A DNA stretch of 64,000 nucleotides from JADLGL01 sp050184415 (GCA_050184415.1 JBFXAJ010000005.1:62001-126000); one strand, 5' to 3'; shown: positions 1 to 11,254, numbered from the stretch's first letter. A program made the numbers and translations. Notes: generated from the letters alone by a model not told the origin.

Positions 1-185
1 TTGGTCGACCGCCACACGCCGTTGAAGCCGGCGATTCCGGCGGCGGCTCCGATGGGGGCAAGGTAGATTGCCGCCTTCGTAGCCGCTGCCGCCATGAGTT
101 GGCCTGGAGATCTTGGAGCGGGATCGGCAGGGGTCGCGATACTGGGACGAGCCGCCGGCTCGACCGGTTCCGGCTCGTCGCTCAT
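1..185 (-). CDS. hypothetical protein, N-terminal part only (runs off the window)
   Basis: The frame starts with ATG at 185 and stays open to the left edge, giving about 61 residues. Its start codon overlaps the obgE stop in an ATGA arrangement, so it is probably translated together with obgE. The visible part is a Pro/Glu/Ala-rich head of about 30 residues followed by an Ala/Gly-rich stretch that may begin a membrane segment. I do not recognise the family, and the rest of the protein lies outside the window. Confidence 0.5.
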   Translation of the reverse strand, partial: MSDEPEPVEPAARPSIATPADPAPRSPGQLMAAAATKAAIYLAPIGAAAGIAGFNGVWRST

Positions 186-1219
186 GGCCGCCAGGCTTCG
201 GCCGGTACCTTCGGCGACACCGCCTCCTCGGCCTTGCTCTCGTCGATCACTCGCAGCATGGCCCGCAGCGCCTCGGTGATCCCGATCCGCGCCGGAGCAG
301 AGACCACCATCGGCGGCCGCTTCGCGGCCTTGGTCAGGGCACGCACCTTTTTCTTGAGGTCGGAGTCGGTGAGCGCGTCGGCCTTCGACAGAGCCACGAT
401 CTCCGGCTTCTCGTCGAGGCCGTTGCCATAAGCCGCAAGCTCGTTGCGGATCGTCAGATAGTCGCCGGCGGGATCCTCGTTGGTCCCGTCCACGAGATGC
501 AGCAGGATCCGGCAGCGCTCGATATGGCCAAGGAAGCGGTCGCCGACGCCGGCGCCCTCATGCGCGCCTTCGATCAGCCCGGGTATGTCCGCCAGGACGA
601 ATTCGCGGCCATCGATGTGGACGACGCCGAGATTCGGGTGGAGCGTCGTGAACGGATAGTCGGCGATCTTCGGCTTCGCGGCGGATACCGCGGCAAGGAA
701 GGTCGACTTCCCCGCATTCGGCAGTCCGACAAGCCCGGCGTCGGCGATCAGCTTCAACCGGAGCCAGATTTCCATCTCGACGCCTTCCTGGCCGGGATTG
801 GCCCGGCGCGGCGCCCGGTTGGTGGACGTCGTGAAGTGGAGATTGCCGAAGCCGCCATTTCCCCCGCGGGCGAGCACGACCTTCTGGCCGACCTCCATCA
901 TGTCGGCGAGGAGGTTCTCGTCCTCGTCGAAGATCTGGGTTCCGACCGGCACCTTGAGGATGACGTCCGCTCCGTCGGCGCCGGTGCGGTTCCGGCCCAT
1001 GCCGTGCATCCCCGTCTTGGCCTTGAAGTGCTGCTGGTAGCGGTAGTCGATCAGCGTATTGAGGCCGTCGGCGGCAACAGCGATGACGTCGCCCCCCCGG
1101 CCGCCATTGCCGCCATCGGGACCGCCGAACTCGATAAACTTCTCGCGCCGGAACGAGACCGCGCCGGCGCCGCCGTCACCGGAGCGGATGTAGATCTTGG
1201 CCTGGTCGAGGAACTTCAT
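182..1219 (-). CDS. obgE: Obg-family GTPase (ribosome assembly)
   Basis: This is a 345-residue Obg GTPase, a cytoplasmic factor acting in large ribosomal subunit assembly and stress control. Residues 1-158 form the glycine-rich Obg fold with its typical Gly/Asp-rich loops. The G domain follows, with P-loop GLPNAGKS at 165-172 and DIPG at 211-214. The G4 motif reads SKAD where many GTPases have NKxD. I chose the ATG at 1219 (start MKFLDQAKIYIR) because it matches the family start; a longer open frame to 1306 would add about 29 residues not seen in Obg proteins. It lies downstream of rplU and rpmA, a very common arrangement. Confidence 0.97.
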   Translation of the reverse strand: MKFLDQAKIYIRSGDGGAGAVSFRREKFIEFGGPDGGNGGRGGDVIAVAADGLNTLIDYRYQQHFKAKTGMHGMGRNRTGADGADVILKVPVGTQIFDEDENLLADMMEVGQKVVLARGGNGGFGNLHFTTSTNRAPRRANPGQEGVEMEIWLRLKLIADAGLVGLPNAGKSTFLAAVSAAKPKIADYPFTTLHPNLGVVHIDGREFVLADIPGLIEGAHEGAGVGDRFLGHIERCRILLHLVDGTNEDPAGDYLTIRNELAAYGNGLDEKPEIVALSKADALTDSDLKKKVRALTKAAKRPPMVVSAPARIGITEALRAMLRVIDESKAEEAVSPKVPAEAWRP

Positions 1220-1339
1220 CGGGCGGTCTCTTCGAAAAAGCAAAACGCGCCGGGCAGGCCGGCGCGTTCCAATCCGATAGCTGGTGTCCGCAAGCGGCGC
1301 GGTCAATGCCCCGCCGGAGCGAGACAGGCGCCGCGGAGC

Positions 1340-1606
1340 CTATTCGGCGGCTTCTGCCGCGAGCACGGAAACGTAGCTGCGGCCATTGCCACGGGTCCGG
1401 AAGGTCACCACGCCGTCGATCGTGGCGAAGATCGTGTGATCCTTGCCGATACCAACGCCGGTGCCGGGGTGCCACTTGGTGCCGCGCTGGCGGATGATGA
1501 TGTTGCCGGCGATCGCCTGCTGGCCGCCGGCGAGCTTGACGCCGAGACGGCGACCGGCGGAGTCGCGGCCGTTGCGGGACGAACCGCCTGCCTTTTTGTG
1601 AGCCAT
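1340..1606 (-). CDS. rpmA: 50S ribosomal protein L27
   Basis: This is an 88-residue ribosomal protein L27, starting MAHKKAGGSSRNGRDS, the standard start for L27 in proteobacteria. The basic, glycine-rich N-terminus reaches the peptidyl transferase centre of the 50S subunit. It is 14 bases downstream of rplU and about 120 bases upstream of obgE, so rplU-rpmA-obgE is probably one transcript. Length and sequence are ordinary for the family. Confidence 0.98.
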   Translation of the reverse strand: MAHKKAGGSSRNGRDSAGRRLGVKLAGGQQAIAGNIIIRQRGTKWHPGTGVGIGKDHTIFATIDGVVTFRTRGNGRSYVSVLAAEAAE

Positions 1607-1620
1607 GGTTCAGTCCTTCC

Positions 1621-1935
1621 TTATGCGCCGGCGGCGATGCCGGTGATGCGGACCAGCGTGTGATGCTGGCGGTGGCCGCGCGTCCGCTTGGAGTTCTTGC
1701 GGCGGCGCTTCTTGAACGCGATGACCTTGTCGCCGCGCGTGTGCTCGACAACCTCGCCGGAGACCGACGCACCGGCAACCGTCGGTGCGCCGACGGTCGG
1801 CGTATCGCCGCCGAGCATGAGGACCTCGCCGAAGGCGATGGTATCACCGACCTCGGCTTCGACGCGATCGATCTCGATCACGTCGTTCGCGGCGACCCGG
1901 TACTGCCGGCCGCCGGCTTTGATGACTGCGAACAT
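1621..1935 (-). CDS. rplU: 50S ribosomal protein L21
   Basis: This is a 104-residue ribosomal protein L21, with the typical start MFAVIKAGGRQYRV and a basic C-terminal tract (FKKRRRKNSKRTRGHRQ) that contacts 23S rRNA. It is the first gene of the rplU-rpmA-obgE block. The promoter must lie in the roughly 125 bases between 1936 and the toxin remnant. I saw no distinctive leader structure there. Confidence 0.97.
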   Translation of the reverse strand: MFAVIKAGGRQYRVAANDVIEIDRVEAEVGDTIAFGEVLMLGGDTPTVGAPTVAGASVSGEVVEHTRGDKVIAFKKRRRKNSKRTRGHRQHHTLVRITGIAAGA

Positions 1936-2061
1936 CGTTTTCTTAACTCGTGTGTTCTGCCACGCCTCGCGAGCGGGCTTCTTCCAGTCGGAAATGGTGG
2001 ATCGCGGCGCGAGCGTAGCCGGCGCCGAGGTCGCGGGAATATAGAGGCGGTCGACCGGGTG

Positions 2062-2390
2062 TCAAGCCGGAGGCAGGTCGTCGGGAAGGTGGCCGTCAGG
2101 GTTCATCCGGCCGTGCAGGATTCGGACTATCTCTACCTCCCGGATGGCGCTGTTCCAGGAATACCAGATCGACCACGACGCAACCGTCACGCTGCGATAC
2201 CGGATGTCACGATCCGGGTGGGGAACTCCGCTCTCAGGGAACATTCGCAATCTCTCGATCGCCCGGTCCAAGCGTCTGTAAATTGCGTCGGCGACGTTGT
2301 TGCCGCTGTTCTCCGCAACCGTGTCGTAGATGTGCCGAGGTCGCCGAGCGCGGGGTCTGTAAAGACAATTGAAGGATCACCGAGCGGCAT
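2062..2390 (-). pseudogene. ParE/RelE-type toxin gene broken by a frameshift
   Basis: The region encodes two halves of a ParE/RelE-family toxin in different frames. The 5' part, from ATG at 2390, reads MPLGDPSIVFTDPALGDL. The rest lies in another frame and begins HIYDTVAENSGNN, with the family end PDRDIRYRS and EIVRILHGR. The frames switch at about 2335-2338. Restoring one base there (for example one more C) would give one protein of about 109 residues, the normal toxin size. As written, the gene would give a truncated nonsense product or, from an internal ATG at 2271, a 69-residue C-terminal piece. A sequencing error or programmed frameshift cannot be excluded. The start overlaps the antitoxin gene by 14 bases. 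Confidence 0.75.
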
Positions 2391-2601
2391 GCCGCCGGCG
2401 CACCTCTTCCATTCGCTCCCTTACCTGCTCAAGGGTGAACACCCGGCCCTCGGCGAGGGCTTGCTCGCCGATCGCCAGTTCGTCCCGGAGTGCCTTCAAG
2501 CGTTGAAGGTACGCAACGAAGTCCTTCCCAAGTCGCGCTTGGTCCTCTTCGTTGAACGCGTCGAGGGCGCGTTCAATCTCCAGGAGGGCGCTTTCCTTCA
2601 T
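2377..2601 (-). CDS. type II antitoxin-like protein
   Basis: This 74-residue acidic and basic helical protein precedes the toxin-like gene and overlaps it by 14 bases, the usual order antitoxin then toxin. The C-terminal part (EGRVFTLEQVRERMEE) resembles the toxin-binding tail of many ParD-like antitoxins. The N-terminus is a predicted helix rich in Glu and Lys without an obvious ribbon-helix-helix signature, so the DNA-binding class is unclear. It is intact although its toxin partner is broken. Confidence 0.7.
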   Translation of the reverse strand: MKESALLEIERALDAFNEEDQARLGKDFVAYLQRLKALRDELAIGEQALAEGRVFTLEQVRERMEEVRRRHAAR

Positions 2602-2651
2602 GGGCCTATGTCAACCGGATTGCGGTCGCGCATCCTACCACGGCGGCACCG

Positions 2652-3296
2652 CTACGGCATCGTGGCGCCGGGCGTTGGTTCAGCGAGAAGCGCCTCGAGC
2701 TGCGGCAGCACGTCGTTCTGGAGCCGCTCCTCGTTGATCGGGCCGATGAGCTTGTACCGGATCACACCCGACCGATCGACGAAGAAGGTCTCCGGAACGC
2801 CATAGACGCCCCAGTCGATCGACACGCGCGCTCGCGGATCGACGCCGACCGCGTCATAGGGATTGCCGAACTCGTCGAGGAAACCGAGCGCATTGGCGGT
2901 CTGGTCGGTGTGGTTGATGCCGAGGACCTGGAAGCGGTCGTCGGCCGCGAGCCGCTCGATGAAGGGATGCTCGTCGCGGCACGGGCCGCACCACGATGCC
3001 CAGACATTCACCAGCGACACCTGGCCGAGCAGGGTCTCGTTGCTGAAACCGGGCACCTGCGCGCCGTTCGCCTGCAACCCGTCGAGCGGCGGAAGCTCGA
3101 AGACCGGCGCGGCCTGCCCGATCAGCGGCGACGGCACATCCTCGCTGTGGCCGCCGACGATGCGGAATAGGAACACGATCGCGACGACGGCAAAAATCCC
3201 GATCGGGATCAGGAGGCCAAGCCGTGGCCCCCGTCGTGCGCTTTCCCCCGATGCCCCGTCGTCGGCCGGCGTCCGGCCGCGATCGGTCTCGGTCAA
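2652..3296 (-). CDS. ccmG: CcmG/DsbE thiol:disulfide oxidoreductase for cytochrome c maturation
   Basis: This is a 214-residue membrane-anchored periplasmic thioredoxin-like protein. A transmembrane anchor spans about residues 26-47. The redox motif WCGPC has its cysteines at 103 and 106, and the GVPETFF segment supplies the cis-proline loop typical of CcmG. It keeps apocytochrome c cysteines reduced for haem attachment. It is the last gene of the ccmABCDG run, and its start overlaps the end of ccmD by 4 bases. No ccmE, ccmF or ccmH is present in the window, so the rest of the system lies elsewhere. Confidence 0.95.
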   Translation of the reverse strand: MTETDRGRTPADDGASGESARRGPRLGLLIPIGIFAVVAIVFLFRIVGGHSEDVPSPLIGQAAPVFELPPLDGLQANGAQVPGFSNETLLGQVSLVNVWASWCGPCRDEHPFIERLAADDRFQVLGINHTDQTANALGFLDEFGNPYDAVGVDPRARVSIDWGVYGVPETFFVDRSGVIRYKLIGPINEERLQNDVLPQLEALLAEPTPGATMP

Positions 3297-3493
3297 GCCT
3301 TGGTCTCCCGCGGAACGGTGCCGGCCACGGGCCGCGCATCGGAGCGGCGGCGGATGCCGCGCGACTCGAGCTCCTCGAGCTTGGCGCGGACGCGGCGCGA
3401 GCGGTTGATGGAGAGGACGATGAGGCCGACGATTACGACGAAGGAGGCGAGGTAGCCGCCGATGATGAAGCCTGCGTGTTCACCAAGGTCCAT
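3293..3493 (-). CDS. ccmD: haem exporter accessory protein CcmD
   Basis: This is a 66-residue protein with one membrane segment (about residues 9-30, IIGGYLASFVVIVGLIVLSI) followed by a basic cytoplasmic helix, the standard CcmD layout. CcmD helps release holo-CcmE from the CcmABC haem transporter. It lies 3 bases after ccmC and its end overlaps ccmG by 4 bases. The sequence is variable in this family, so the call rests on size, topology and position. Confidence 0.9.
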   Translation of the reverse strand: MDLGEHAGFIIGGYLASFVVIVGLIVLSINRSRRVRAKLEELESRGIRRRSDARPVAGTVPRETKA

Positions 3494-3496
3494 GGA

Positions 3497-4222
3497 TCAG
3501 GCCTCCGCGGTGACGGATGTGAGCTGCATCGTCCTGACGCGCCGGGACAGGATCTCGGTCCGCATGCGGAGGAGGAGGATGCTCACGAAGAGGAAGGTGT
3601 AGCCGCCGAGCATGAGGAACATCGGCGGCAGGAACGACTCGTCGGTCTGGCCCTGCAGCACGCCCTGCGGCTGGTGCAGCGTCGACCACAGCTGGACCGA
3701 GAAATAGATGATCGGGATGTTGACCGCGCCGACCAGCGTCAGGATGGAGGCGATGCGCGCCGCCCGGCCCGGATCCTCGACGGTCGCCCAGATCGTGATG
3801 AGGCCGAGGAACATGATGAAGAGGATGAGGAACGACGTCAGGCGGGCATCCCACACCCAATAGGTGCCCCAGGTCGGCTGGCCCCAGAGCATGCCGGTGA
3901 CGAGACCGAGGAAAGCGAATACGGCGCCGATGGGCGCTGCGGCCTTCTGGAGGACGTCGGCCAGGGGGTGCCGCCAGATCAGCGAACCGAGCGCGGCCAC
4001 GGCCATCACGATGTAGGTAAGCATCGCGAGCCAGGCCGACTGCGGGTGGATGTACATCAGCCGGACGGTCTCGCCCATCTGATAGTCCGGCGGTGATCCG
4101 GGGAAAGCATAATACAGCCCCGCGACGATCAGGATCAGCGCGATTGCCCAGGTCCACGGCAGGATCTTGCCGCTGTAGGACATGAACCGCGTCGGGTTTG
4201 CGAGCGTCGTTGTGATGCCCAT
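3497..4222 (-). CDS. ccmC: haem exporter protein CcmC
   Basis: This is a 241-residue integral membrane protein with six hydrophobic segments. The tryptophan-rich haem-handling motif WGTYWVWDARLT is at residues 118-129. Likely haem-ligand histidines are seen in MYIHPQSAW (H59) and LHQPQG. CcmC presents haem to the periplasmic chaperone CcmE. A GGAAAG ribosome-binding site lies 8 bases before the ATG. The gene is separated from ccmB by 127 bases without a recognisable gene, the only sizeable gap in this operon. Confidence 0.96.
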   Translation of the reverse strand: MGITTTLANPTRFMSYSGKILPWTWAIALILIVAGLYYAFPGSPPDYQMGETVRLMYIHPQSAWLAMLTYIVMAVAALGSLIWRHPLADVLQKAAAPIGAVFAFLGLVTGMLWGQPTWGTYWVWDARLTSFLILFIMFLGLITIWATVEDPGRAARIASILTLVGAVNIPIIYFSVQLWSTLHQPQGVLQGQTDESFLPPMFLMLGGYTFLFVSILLLRMRTEILSRRVRTMQLTSVTAEA

Positions 4223-4349
4223 TGCAATCTTTCCAAGGAAGCGAAGAGGATGGCCTCTTTCTGCGCTTCGGGGCCCCGCGGGTCAATTATTCCCAACGGT
4301 CCGGGATTTCAACTCTGCCTGATGGCGCGAAGAAGAAACGGTTCGGTCC

Positions 4350-5018
4350 TCACTCGCGCGACGCCCTGATCGCTGCGGCACCGGCAATCGGGCCCACCAC
4401 CAACGCCACGAGCGTCACGGCGCAGAGGAGGAGGAAGGGCAGCGAGAACGGCGTCGGTCCCACGATGACCGCCGAGCAGGCCATCACGCCGAAGATGAGA
4501 ACGGGAATGGCGAAGGGCAGGACGAGCACCGCGACCAGCATGCCGCCACGCCGGAGCGCGACCATCAGCGCGCCGCCGATCGTGCCGATCAGCGTCAGCG
4601 CCGGCGTGCCGACGAGGAGCGTCAGCGTCAGCGCGCCGATGCCGATCGGCGGCAGGTTGAGGAACAGCGAGTAGACCGGCGCCGCGATGACCAACGGAAG
4701 GCCGGTGGCGATCCAGTGACCGCTCGCCTTGGCAAGGACCACCAGTTCGAGCGGAAGGCCTGTGAGCTGGAGCTGGTCGAGCGAGCCGTCGTCACGGTCG
4801 TCCTGGAACAGGCGGTCGAGGCCGAGGAGCGTCGACAGGAGGGCGCCGATCCATAGGATTGCGGGGCCGATCCGCTGCAGGAGGTCGAGATCCGGGCCGA
4901 CGCCGAACGGTACGACGATCACCACCGACAGGAAGAAGATGAGGCCGACCAGCGGTCCGCCGCCGGCGCGGAACGAGACGGTGACGGTCTGCCGGAGGAT
5001 GGCGAGGAACGCGCCCAT
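4350..5018 (-). CDS. ccmB: haem exporter membrane protein CcmB
   Basis: This is a 222-residue protein with six predicted membrane segments. It begins MGAFLAILRQTV and contains the conserved stretch LFQDDRDDGSLDQL, typical of CcmB. It forms the membrane channel of the CcmAB ABC transporter used in cytochrome c maturation. Its ATG shares one base with the ccmA stop (TGATG), implying translational coupling and equal production of the two subunits. Confidence 0.96.
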   Translation of the reverse strand: MGAFLAILRQTVTVSFRAGGGPLVGLIFFLSVVIVVPFGVGPDLDLLQRIGPAILWIGALLSTLLGLDRLFQDDRDDGSLDQLQLTGLPLELVVLAKASGHWIATGLPLVIAAPVYSLFLNLPPIGIGALTLTLLVGTPALTLIGTIGGALMVALRRGGMLVAVLVLPFAIPVLIFGVMACSAVIVGPTPFSLPFLLLCAVTLVALVVGPIAGAAAIRASRE

Positions 5019-5620
5019 CAGGCCGGCGCCCCGAGCCGGAGCGATCGCGCCGCGGCGACCGGCAGGACCAGATGCGTGGCGGCAATGACGATGCCGTTGG
5101 CGTTGAGGTGCTCCGTCAGCAGCGCGCCGAGCTCCTTCTCGGATGCCGCGTCGAGCGCGCTGGTCGGCTCGTCGAGGAGCCAGATCGGGCGCGACACGAC
5201 GAGGAGCCGCGCGATCGCGACGCGCCGGCGCTGGCCGGCCGACAGGAATGCCGCCGGCATGTCGACGACATGCGGCAGCCGCACGCGATCGAGCGCGTCG
5301 AGGATGTCGATGCCGCCGCCGAAGCCGATGTCCCGCCAGAAGACAAGGTTTTCCCGTACGGTCAGGGAGTTCTTGAGGCCGTCGCGGTGGCCCAGATAGT
5401 GCATGAAGGTCTGCGGGGGCGCGTCGGTCGGGGTCTCGACCGTGACGGCACCCTCCGTGGCGGGGAGGAGGCCGGCGATGATCCGGAGCAGCGTCGATTT
5501 GCCGGCGCCGTTGGGCCCGGTGACGGCGAGGATCTCGCCGTCGCCGATCGCAAACGACACATCGTCGAAGATGCGGCGGCCGCCCCGTTCGGAGCCGACG
5601 CCGGTCGCGGTTAGCCTCAT
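5018..5620 (-). CDS. ccmA: haem exporter ATP-binding protein CcmA
   Basis: This is a 200-residue ABC ATPase with Walker A GPNGAGKST at residues 35-43, the signature LSAGQRRRV, and Walker B WLLDEP. It powers the CcmABCD complex that releases holo-CcmE. It heads the minus-strand ccm operon and faces acnA across about 200 bases, so both promoters should lie between 5621 and 5821. No clear operator was seen there. Confidence 0.96.
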   Translation of the reverse strand: MRLTATGVGSERGGRRIFDDVSFAIGDGEILAVTGPNGAGKSTLLRIIAGLLPATEGAVTVETPTDAPPQTFMHYLGHRDGLKNSLTVRENLVFWRDIGFGGGIDILDALDRVRLPHVVDMPAAFLSAGQRRRVAIARLLVVSRPIWLLDEPTSALDAASEKELGALLTEHLNANGIVIAATHLVLPVAAARSLRLGAPA

Positions 5621-5821
5621 GTCGCGCGGCTCGGCGGGCGGACGCAGGAGCGGCGCCCGTTCGTGGGCAAGAGGTCGCGGCAGGCCGGCACTATGGTTTC
5701 CGTTGTTGCGGTTCCCGCTTATAGAGTTCCCCGCCGAGGCCGCAACCCGACGCCATCAGCCGGCGGGCTGAGTGTAGGGCCGCCGGCAGCATCCCCCCGA
5801 CAGCGTCTTCGAGGATTGATC

Positions 5822-8509
<2,688 letters not shown>

Positions 8510-8555
8510 AGCCGTGATTCGCCGCGCTGACGGTTGCGTTACGTCAACCGAACGT

Positions 8556-8582
8556 GACTGGCCCGCCCCTGGGGCCGGTCAT
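8556..8582 (+). terminator. possible hairpin terminator after acnA
   Basis: A 10-base-pair stem (8556-8565 with 8573-8582, one G-T wobble) follows the acnA stop by about 46 bases. There is no T-run after it, so it may be a factor-dependent end or an mRNA 3'-protecting structure rather than a strict intrinsic terminator. Confidence 0.35.
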
Positions 8583-8650
8583 AGCGTTGCGTCGGCGACT
8601 GGGATGCGGGGCGTGATTGCCGCAAACGGTGCAGAAGTCGGACTGCCGTC

Positions 8651-9430
8651 ATGAGAATGCCCGAGGCGTTGCGGAGAGCCGCGACCGCTGCTGTTTGCAC
8701 TATGGTCCTGTTGGGCTCGGCCACCTATGCGACTGCGGCGCCCGTGGTGCTCGAGCTCTTCACGAGCCAGGGCTGTTCTTCGTGCCCGCCCGCCGACGCG
8801 CTCCTCGGCGACTTCGTGAATCGCGACGGCGTCATCGCGCTGTCCCTTCCGGTCGACTATTGGAATTACCTAGGCTGGGAAGACACGCTCGCCAAGCACG
8901 CCCACACCGAGCGGCAGCGGGCCTACGCGCTCGCCCGCGGCGACGCTGAGGTCTACACGCCGCAGATGGTCGTCGGCGGCTATCTCCACGCGGTGGGCAG
9001 CGACCGCGCGGCCATCGAGGCGGCGATCCTCGAAGCCCAGTCGCAGCCGCAGGTGTCCGTCGCGATCGCGACTTACGGATCATCCGTCCAGATCGAGGTC
9101 GCGGCTGCGACGGCCGGTGGTCCGACATGGGGAACGGTCTGGGTGGTCCTTTACGATTCACAGGAGACCGTTGCGATAGCCCGCGGCGAGAACGCCGGCC
9201 GGACGGTGACCTACCGCAACGTCGTCATCGACATGCACCGGCTGACGATGTGGCGGGGCGAGGCGCTTCGCGTCGAGCTGCCGGTGGCGGAGATGCGCGA
9301 GGCCCAGGCCGACGGCTGCGTGATCCTGATCCAGGAAGAGCGGAACGGGATTCCCGGGCCGATCGTCGGCGCCGCGCTCTATGCCGCGCCGATCGCGGCC
9401 AACACCCCGCTGCGCGCCGCGCCGCTCTAG
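8651..9430 (+). CDS. secreted DUF1223 thioredoxin-like protein
   Basis: This is a 259-residue protein with a signal peptide (cleavage near residue 30, ATAA-PVV). The DUF1223 pattern starts VVLELFTSQGCSSCPPAD, with a CSSC pair at residues 42 and 45. Conserved YWNYLGWEDT and YTPQMVVGG segments follow. The family has a thioredoxin-like fold, is predicted periplasmic and has no established function. It lies 141 bases after acnA, the usual neighbour in Rhizobiales. The ATG at 8657 is an equally possible start. Confidence 0.9.
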   Translation: MRMPEALRRAATAAVCTMVLLGSATYATAAPVVLELFTSQGCSSCPPADALLGDFVNRDGVIALSLPVDYWNYLGWEDTLAKHAHTERQRAYALARGDAEVYTPQMVVGGYLHAVGSDRAAIEAAILEAQSQPQVSVAIATYGSSVQIEVAAATAGGPTWGTVWVVLYDSQETVAIARGENAGRTVTYRNVVIDMHRLTMWRGEALRVELPVAEMREAQADGCVILIQEERNGIPGPIVGAALYAAPIAANTPLRAAPL

Positions 9431-9446
9431 GGCGCGGACCCAGCTG

Positions 9447-9476
9447 GTCGAAGTCGCGGAAACATCCGACTTCGAC
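9447..9476. terminator. symmetrical hairpin between converging genes
   Basis: A perfect 10-base-pair inverted repeat (GTCGAAGTCG at 9447-9456, its complement at 9467-9476, 10-base loop) lies in the 54-base gap between the converging DUF1223 gene and thpR. There are no T-tracts, but position and strength suggest a shared transcript end. Confidence 0.5.
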
Positions 9477-9484
9477 TGCGCCGC

Positions 9485-10030
9485 TCAGGCGGCGCGGGCC
9501 ACCAGCGGATACGACTCCTCGACGACATAGGGCCCGCCGCCGACGGCGTCGCGGGCGGAGAACAGCACGAACCGGCTGACGAAGTAAGGCCCATCGGCAA
9601 ACCCCCCGCGGAGCGCCAGATAGTCGGCGGCCTCGCGGACGCTGGTACCGCGCAGCCGCGCCAGCGTGATGTGCGGCGTGAACTTCCGCGTCTCCGGCGC
9701 AAGGCCGAGCCGTTGCATCAGCCGCTCGTGCTCCGCCTGGAGTTCGGCGAGCTCGCGGCTGGGCCGGACATTGGCGATGATGGCGTGGGGCTTGCGCCCG
9801 CCGAATGATCCCAGCCCATCGATGATGAGCGGAAAGGCCGGCCGGTGGACCCGATCGAGCGCCTCCGCGATCTCGTTGGCGGTGCGGAGGTCGATGTCGC
9901 CGACGAAGCGCAGCGTGAGGTGGTAGTTTTCCGCGTCGATCCAGCGCGCCCCGGGCAACCCGCCGCGGAGGAACGACAGCCGCCTCCGCAAATCATCGGG
10001 AATCTCGATGCCGGTGAAGAGGCGGGGCAT
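9485..10030 (-). CDS. thpR: RNA 2',3'-cyclic phosphodiesterase (2'-5' RNA ligase family)
   Basis: This is a 181-residue member of the 2H phosphoesterase family. The two catalytic His-x-Thr-x motifs are HLTL at residues 37-40 and HITL at 120-123. Family members open 2',3'-cyclic phosphates on RNA ends; the in vivo substrate is not known. The ATG at 10030 is chosen because GGAGG stands 5 bases before it and MPRLFTGIEIP is the family start; a start at 10060 would add ten residues. The gene converges with the DUF1223 gene. Confidence 0.93.
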   Translation of the reverse strand: MPRLFTGIEIPDDLRRRLSFLRGGLPGARWIDAENYHLTLRFVGDIDLRTANEIAEALDRVHRPAFPLIIDGLGSFGGRKPHAIIANVRPSRELAELQAEHERLMQRLGLAPETRKFTPHITLARLRGTSVREAADYLALRGGFADGPYFVSRFVLFSARDAVGGGPYVVEESYPLVARAA

Positions 10031-10314
10031 GGGATCCTCCTTCACGCTGATTCGCCTCAAGGATCAGCCGAGTTCGGCACGCTGTAAAGGCCCCGGCCGA
10101 AAGCCTCCGCGGTCCTGCCGATAATCCGCGCAGTCCGATCGCTGGCATCTCACCCGTCCGGGTGGTAATGCCTTGGGTGGCCCGCCCGAACCGAGGCGCC
10201 GGGCCAGGGCGGCGACGGGGCCCGATACTTGCGGCGCAAGGCCAGGTTCCCCATATTCCTCGCCGATCTCTCGGTTTCCGAGTAGAGTGCCGACAGAAGG
10301 ATAGGGATCCGATT

Positions 10315-11103
10315 ATGGCCAACTACGAGAACCCGAGTCGCTACCGCACGGCGGTTCCGACCACTGCCGGTGCTATCGACGAGGGCCTGCGGAGCTACAT
10401 GCTCCGCGTCTACAACTACATGGGCATCGGCCTCGCCATCACGGGCGTGGTCGCTTATGTCATCTACTCGCTCGCGGTCGGCACGACGCCGAATCCGGCC
10501 TATGCCGATGGCGCCGCGATCGGCGACGGCCTCTATCTCACCAGCCTTGGCGCTACCCTTTATGGCAGCGCCCTGATGTGGGTCGTGGCGCTCGCCCCGC
10601 TCGCGCTCGTGTTCTTCATAAGCTTCCGCATCCACACGCTCAGCGTGGGCGCGGCGCAGGTGACATTCTGGGTGTTCGCGGCCCTTATGGGCGCGTCGCT
10701 CTCCTCGATCTTCCTGGTCTACACGCATGAGAGCATCGTGCAGGTGTTCTTCATCACTGCCGCAATGTTCGGCGCGATGAGCCTCTGGGGCTACACGACC
10801 AAGCGGGACCTGACGGGGATGGGTTCGTTCCTGTTCATGGGCCTGATCGGCGTCGTCATCGCCATGATCGTGAACCTGTTCCTGCAGTCGAGCGCGCTCG
10901 GCTTCGCGATCTCCGTGATCGGCGTGCTCGTGTTCGTCGGCCTCACGGCCTACGACACGCAGAAGATCAAGGAAGCGTATGTCGCCAACGACGACGGCAC
11001 GATGATGGGCCGCAAGGCCATCATGGGCGCCCTCACGCTCTACCTCGACTTCATCAACCTCTTCCTGATGCTGCTCCGGCTGTTCGGACAGAACCGCGAG
11101 TAG
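10315..11103 (+). CDS. Bax inhibitor-1/YccA family membrane protein
   Basis: This is a 262-residue protein with seven hydrophobic segments and the BI-1 signature region including AYDTQKIKE near the C-terminus. Bacterial members are inner membrane proteins; some bind FtsH or behave as calcium leak channels. The ATG at 10315 gives the typical start MANYENPSRY; longer starts upstream lack family similarity. A strong intrinsic terminator follows, so this is likely a single-gene transcript. Confidence 0.93.
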   Translation: MANYENPSRYRTAVPTTAGAIDEGLRSYMLRVYNYMGIGLAITGVVAYVIYSLAVGTTPNPAYADGAAIGDGLYLTSLGATLYGSALMWVVALAPLALVFFISFRIHTLSVGAAQVTFWVFAALMGASLSSIFLVYTHESIVQVFFITAAMFGAMSLWGYTTKRDLTGMGSFLFMGLIGVVIAMIVNLFLQSSALGFAISVIGVLVFVGLTAYDTQKIKEAYVANDDGTMMGRKAIMGALTLYLDFINLFLMLLRLFGQNRE

Positions 11104-11130
11104 CAGAGGCTTCTGAGGCAACAGTCTGAA

Positions 11131-11159
11131 AGAGCCCGGCTTCGGCCGGGCTCTTTTTT
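11131..11159 (+). terminator. intrinsic terminator of the BI-1 gene
   Basis: A 10-base-pair perfect GC-rich stem (AGAGCCCGGC, TTCG tetraloop, complement at 11145-11154) runs directly into a T-run ending at 11159. It stands 27 bases after the BI-1 stop codon. Confidence 0.93.
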
Positions 11160-11180
11160 ACGCCCCGGCTGCCGAAGACG

Positions 11181-11211
11181 AAAAACGCCCGGAGCGTGCG
11201 GCTCCGGGCGT
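11181..11211 (-). terminator. intrinsic terminator of the PQQ dehydrogenase gene
   Basis: On the minus strand an 11-base-pair stem (ACGCCCGGAGC, 5-base loop, complement) is followed by a run of Ts at 11185-11181. It lies about 45 bases after the stop of the dehydrogenase gene and back to back with the BI-1 terminator, isolating the two converging transcripts. Confidence 0.9.
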
Positions 11212-11254
11212 CGTGTCGAGGGGGCGACCGAAGTCGCCCCGATGCTGCCTCCCG

